This document shows positions 17,270 through 17,555 of a stretch of DNA of 17,555 bases, piece after piece (the first letter of the stretch is position 1; every line of letters starts with the position of its first letter). The notes beneath the pieces are model-generated. The model made no database searches. It was given only the letters and a program-made list of their open reading frames with translations, and was not told the DNA's origin. The position numbers were made by a program, and so were the translations under genes. The stretch comes from Actinomycetota bacterium (lineage in GTDB: Bacteria; Actinomycetota; UBA4738). The stretch is from positions 1-17,555 of the forward strand of contig VAYJ01000040.1 of assembly GCA_005888465.1 (NCBI GenBank). The letters run 5' to 3'.

Positions 17270-17555
17270 CTACCCTCCGAACTCCGGAGGCACCGCGACG
17301 CCGGGGAAGTACTTGTTGAAGATCGTCTTGTACTCGCCGTCGGCGATGATGGCCTTCAAGGCCGAGTTGATCCCGGCGGTGATGTCGGGGTGGCCCTTCC
17401 CCACGGCGATGCCGTAGTGCTCGTTCGTGTCGATCGGCTCCACGACGGCCAGGCCCGGCCGGCTCTTGACCTCAGAGTCGGAGGACGGCTCGTCGTTGAT
17501 GACGCCGGTGATCTGGCCGGCCTCGAGGTCGGTGAACGCGTCGGGCGCGTTCGTG
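17270..17555 (-). CDS. Polar amino acid ABC transporter substrate-binding protein (second system), N-terminus outside window
   Basis: The last 94 codons of a solute-binding protein of family 3 run in from the right edge and end with a TAG at 17272-17270. Visible family features are DAFTDLEAGQITGVINDEP, HYGIAVGKGHPDITAGINSALKAIIADGEYKTIFNKYF, the standard end of these proteins. The start, signal peptide and most of the ligand site are not in the window. It lies 13 bases before the permease gene and completes a second three-gene importer in the order binding protein, permease, ATPase. Confidence 0.93.
   Translation of the reverse strand, partial: TNAPDAFTDLEAGQITGVINDEPSSDSEVKSRPGLAVVEPIDTNEHYGIAVGKGHPDITAGINSALKAIIADGEYKTIFNKYFPGVAVPPEFGG

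Overview
The window comes from a high-GC bacterium that is most likely a member of the Actinomycetota, probably an uncultured or deep-branching one. Two things point there. The order polA, rpsA, coaE and then uvrB on one strand is the arrangement known from mycobacteria and relatives. There is also a gene of the bacterial proteasome activator family (Bpa/PafE), which is found in actinobacteria that carry a 20S proteasome. I cannot name the genus. One contiguous sequence is described and almost every base lies in or next to a recognisable gene.

Layout, left to right. At 1-13601 one long minus-strand run is read right to left: polA (frame-broken), rpsA with its own promoter and a leader of about 130 nt, coaE, a HAD-family hydrolase, a DUF2203 protein, a two-gene ABC-2 exporter, a three-gene polar amino acid importer (binding lipoprotein, permease, ATPase), bioY, uvrB and an amidohydrolase cut by the left edge. 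Spacings are mostly between a 4-base overlap and 42 bases, so much of this could be co-transcribed. It mixes DNA repair and replication, translation, CoA synthesis and uptake genes. At 13667-15376 three plus-strand genes follow: a hotdog-fold thioesterase of the MenI/YdiI type, the proteasome activator, and a cupredoxin lipoprotein. At 15379-17555 a second polar amino acid importer lies on the minus strand (ATPase, a permease with a broken frame, and a binding protein cut by the right edge). It converges on the cupredoxin gene with two bases between the stop codons.

The most interesting stretch is the 408-base gap at 14087-14494, upstream of the proteasome activator. It has a TTGACA / 17 bp / TACCTT promoter whose expected start point coincides with the 5' base of a 12-bp perfect terminal helix. 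That helix closes a predicted RNA of about 147 nt, and several hairpins follow it. I could not assign this to a known RNA family.

The second point is sequence integrity. polA is read in three successive frames and the second permease in two. Comparison with family members indicates small internal losses: 23 bases at one polA site, probably tens of bases in the permease, and at the other polA site either a one-base slip or a larger loss. They may be assembly or consensus errors, or real lesions. Only read mapping can decide.
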